Shown piece by piece: positions 61,701 to 64,000 of a stretch of DNA of 64,000 nt. The notes under the pieces were generated by a model that was not told the DNA's origin, did no database searches, and was given only the letters and a program-made list of their open reading frames with translations. The stretch covers positions 1,240,001 through 1,304,000 of the forward strand of contig SRSI01000048.1 in assembly GCA_005656395.1 (NCBI GenBank), written 5' to 3'. The position numbers and the translations under genes were made by a program. Source of the DNA: Strongyloides papillosus (lineage: Eukaryota; Nematoda; Chromadorea; Rhabditida; Strongyloididae). The number at the start of each line of letters is the position of its first letter. The stretch's first letter is position 1.

Positions 61701-63738
61701 GCATTCTTGATATTATCATCATCACTAGTTCAATATCATATAAACAATATAGTCAAACTATATTTATATGTCTTATTTAGATGAATTAATGTATATTCAT
61801 TACTATAAAAAGATAGAAATAAACATCTTCTACAAAATTAATGATTTACAAAAATAACATTTTTCATTAAACAACTTAATTTTAAAATAACATGTAAAAG
61901 TATATAACACTAATAGATATTTTGTTGTCAATCAAAAATAATTGTTAAATTTTAAAATATATATATAAGAAAAGATAAAAATTTGAAAAATGTCGTTTTT
62001 ATTGTTTACACTAAAGAATAACCTTTTTTTTACCTTAATGTAACTATATAAGAAAGGTTTATTATAACATTTAAAGATTATCAAAAAGTACAACATTATT
62101 ATGTCTTTTATGAATTATTATTCTAAAGATTACTTTATTTATGTAGTCCACCAGAAAGATAATAATTAAAAGAATTAATAATTACAAAAATAACAAATAT
62201 ATTAGTTTAAATTATTTAGTGGAACATAAATAAATTTAATTATCTTTTTATTGTAATATTTATATATAATTACTTAATTTATCATAACTAATTTTTTTAT
62301 ACAAATATTATTATAAATTGATGCCTTTTAAAAATATTAAAGATAAAAATAGACCTTAATTTTAGATGATTGTAAATCTGTTACAGTTAAATAATATAAA
62401 TTCTATCATCTCTTACATAAATTACAACCATAACACCATTATTTTGTTAAAGATAATGGTAAACAATAAGAATAGGTAATTAGATTGCAACCTCATAATG
62501 TTAAAATTTTTTCTTTGATCAACCAATTCTTGCAACAAAATGAATTCGTGTCTTAAACAATATTAACCTCTATTTAATAAATTCTTACCTTATTTCAAAT
62601 TTAACTATAAGAGAAAAAACAAAATACTATTTAAAATATTGTAAAAGACAAGCTTCTAATAAAATAAAGTACGAGAAAATGTTGTAATATTAGTGTGTAC
62701 AAATAATTAAATAAGTTAATGTAAAATATTAATAACTTCATCCAAAAAGCAATCGACTTAAAAAGAAGAGGTCCAATATTTTTGTTGATCGCACATATAT
62801 TAGTCTTATATATTCTTTTGATGTCTTAACAAAGATTAACTGTTATTATCATTATTTAATTCCCATTTAGATAACTTTTAAATAACACATTAAAATTTCA
62901 CTTTTTCTAACACCTCATCATATTATATCAATTTATTTTGAAGTAGAGTTATCAACTTTACGTTAAATATAAATAAATATTACTTTTTGACTTATTCTAA
63001 TTTTTTTTTCTTTAATTTATCGTTCAAGTATCTTTTAATTTTTATCAATAATATAATAATATCTAGTTTCGTAATTTTGAATTACATTAAATTACAAGTT
63101 TATAATCCATTTCAGGTATTAATTGAATCTATAACGTGCTTAAATAACCAAATTGAAGCTGTGATTAACTTTATTTTCCATATTCGTTAATATTAAAATA
63201 AAAAAATAAATGAACGCTAGTTCTTAAAATATTTTTACATTTATATTAATAAATTTCTACTAATTGTATAAACTATAATGATTAATAATAAAAAAAAGTG
63301 AAAAGTAAAATGATTGTTTAGTGTCTTTTAATTTATATTTATCATTAAATAAGATTCCGGAAAATAAATTATTATAATAATGCATCTAAATTAATTCTTA
63401 CAAATTGTTTTATATTATTTATAGAATATATATCTATATTCCGAAATTGTATTGTTAAAATGATGATGAAAAAGTTTACCTTAATCACATTCAATTGTAT
63501 ATATACATATTTATTGTGTTAAAGATGAAAGAATTATTAATATATTTAATTGATCAGAAAAAGTGGGTAAAATTAAAAGGAAAAAGAATTAATTTAATTT
63601 ACGAGTTGTCTTTATAAATAGTCAATGGATATAGAAAGTTTTTCCGTTAAAAAACACACTATTAACAATACTTTTTAAAGATGTTTGTTTTCACAAAAAA
63701 TTATTTCCACAAGAATAAATAGAACACAAAAAAATAAG
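58712..63738. other. Large region without a supported gene
   Basis: This is 5 kb between the myotactin-like start and the CCDC12-like stop. It is strongly AT-rich. A 103-codon hydrophobic minus frame at 59554-59865 and a 67-codon plus frame at 62987-63190 show no family features. The myotactin-like promoter should lie in the first 1-2 kb. A slightly less AT-rich patch at 60180-60260 has a weak hairpin (60208-60256). No tRNA or repeat array is seen. Confidence 0.55.
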
Positions 63739-64000
63739 TTATGACTTGACTTCCTTTTGATTGTTGTACTTTTTCATCAATATATAACAAATAGCCCTTT
63801 CAGTTCTTTTATTTAAAATAGCCATATCATTTTCAATATCTCTTTTCAAATCCCAATCAACTTTTTTGGGTTGAAGCTCTGATAAATCCTAAAATAATTA
63901 ATTAGAAATTATTAGACAAATCATACAATGGTAATAATAATACGCTCTATTTATCAACTTACCAATTCATCACTAATCTTAGCCTCTTTCCCCAATTCAA
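63739..64000 (-). CDS. CCDC12/cwf18-like pre-mRNA splicing factor, 3' end only
   Basis: This is the last exon at 63739-63888 and part of the one before at 63963-64000, joined across a 74-bp intron. The visible 62 residues include DLSELQPKKVDWDLKRDIEN and NKRTERAICYILMKKYN, matching the CCDC12/cwf18 C-terminal signature (L.P.K.DWDLKRD...L.KRT.RAI..L). In yeast and animals this protein belongs to the Prp19/NTC-related activated spliceosome. The rest lies beyond the right edge. Confidence 0.8.

Overview
The window looks like a piece of a nematode chromosome, most likely from the Strongyloides group. It is very AT-rich. Most introns are about 40-90 bp with GT(A/T) donors and T-rich TTTTAG/TTTCAG acceptors. 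Several start codons sit just behind acceptor-like T-tracts, as expected for spliced-leader trans-splicing. The gene families are animal ones, including nematode-type genes such as a myotactin-like fibronectin giant. I see no tRNA, rRNA or CRISPR array. Exon joins below were worked out by hand from splice sites and reading phase. Family names come from recognising motifs, not from a database search.

Left part (1-24 kb): a partial presenilin (minus, cut by the left edge), 4-hydroxyphenylpyruvate dioxygenase, a small CDK-like kinase next to a 1390-residue pseudokinase of the same family, a myotubularin of the MTMR3/4 type, an SPF30-like splicing factor without its Tudor domain, divergent NDUFA8, a secreted Cys/Thr-rich mucin-like protein, a RASL12-like small GTPase whose coding sequence overlaps the end of DET1 on the same strand, NDUFS5, and divergent eIF1A.

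Middle (24-37 kb): a complete Ty3/gypsy-type LTR retrotransposon (24585-29316) has two identical 276-bp LTRs, a 6-bp target duplication and one uninterrupted gag-pol frame. It sits in the last coding exon of a peptide-receptor-like GPCR and replaces that receptor's last ten codons with three read from the LTR. Then come an ABCD4-like ABC half-transporter and two genes I do not recognise.

Right part (37.9-58.7 kb): one very long minus-strand gene is best read as a LET-805/myotactin-like protein. It has a signal peptide, about 3,900 residues of fibronectin type III modules, one membrane segment and a cytoplasmic tail with GYxxGFRDA repeats and a 63-residue-period coiled coil. It carries two phase-matched alternative membrane exons, an internal alternative first exon, a skippable cassette exon and two consecutive GC-AG introns near its end. 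After about 5 kb with no supported gene, the right edge cuts a CCDC12/cwf18-like splicing factor.

There is no single pathway. The mix is housekeeping genes (two complex I CHCH subunits, eIF1A, two splicing factors), signalling genes, and one epidermal or muscle attachment giant. The most striking biology is the retrotransposon-modified receptor tail, the membrane-exon choice in the myotactin-like gene, and the DET1/RASL12 coding overlap.
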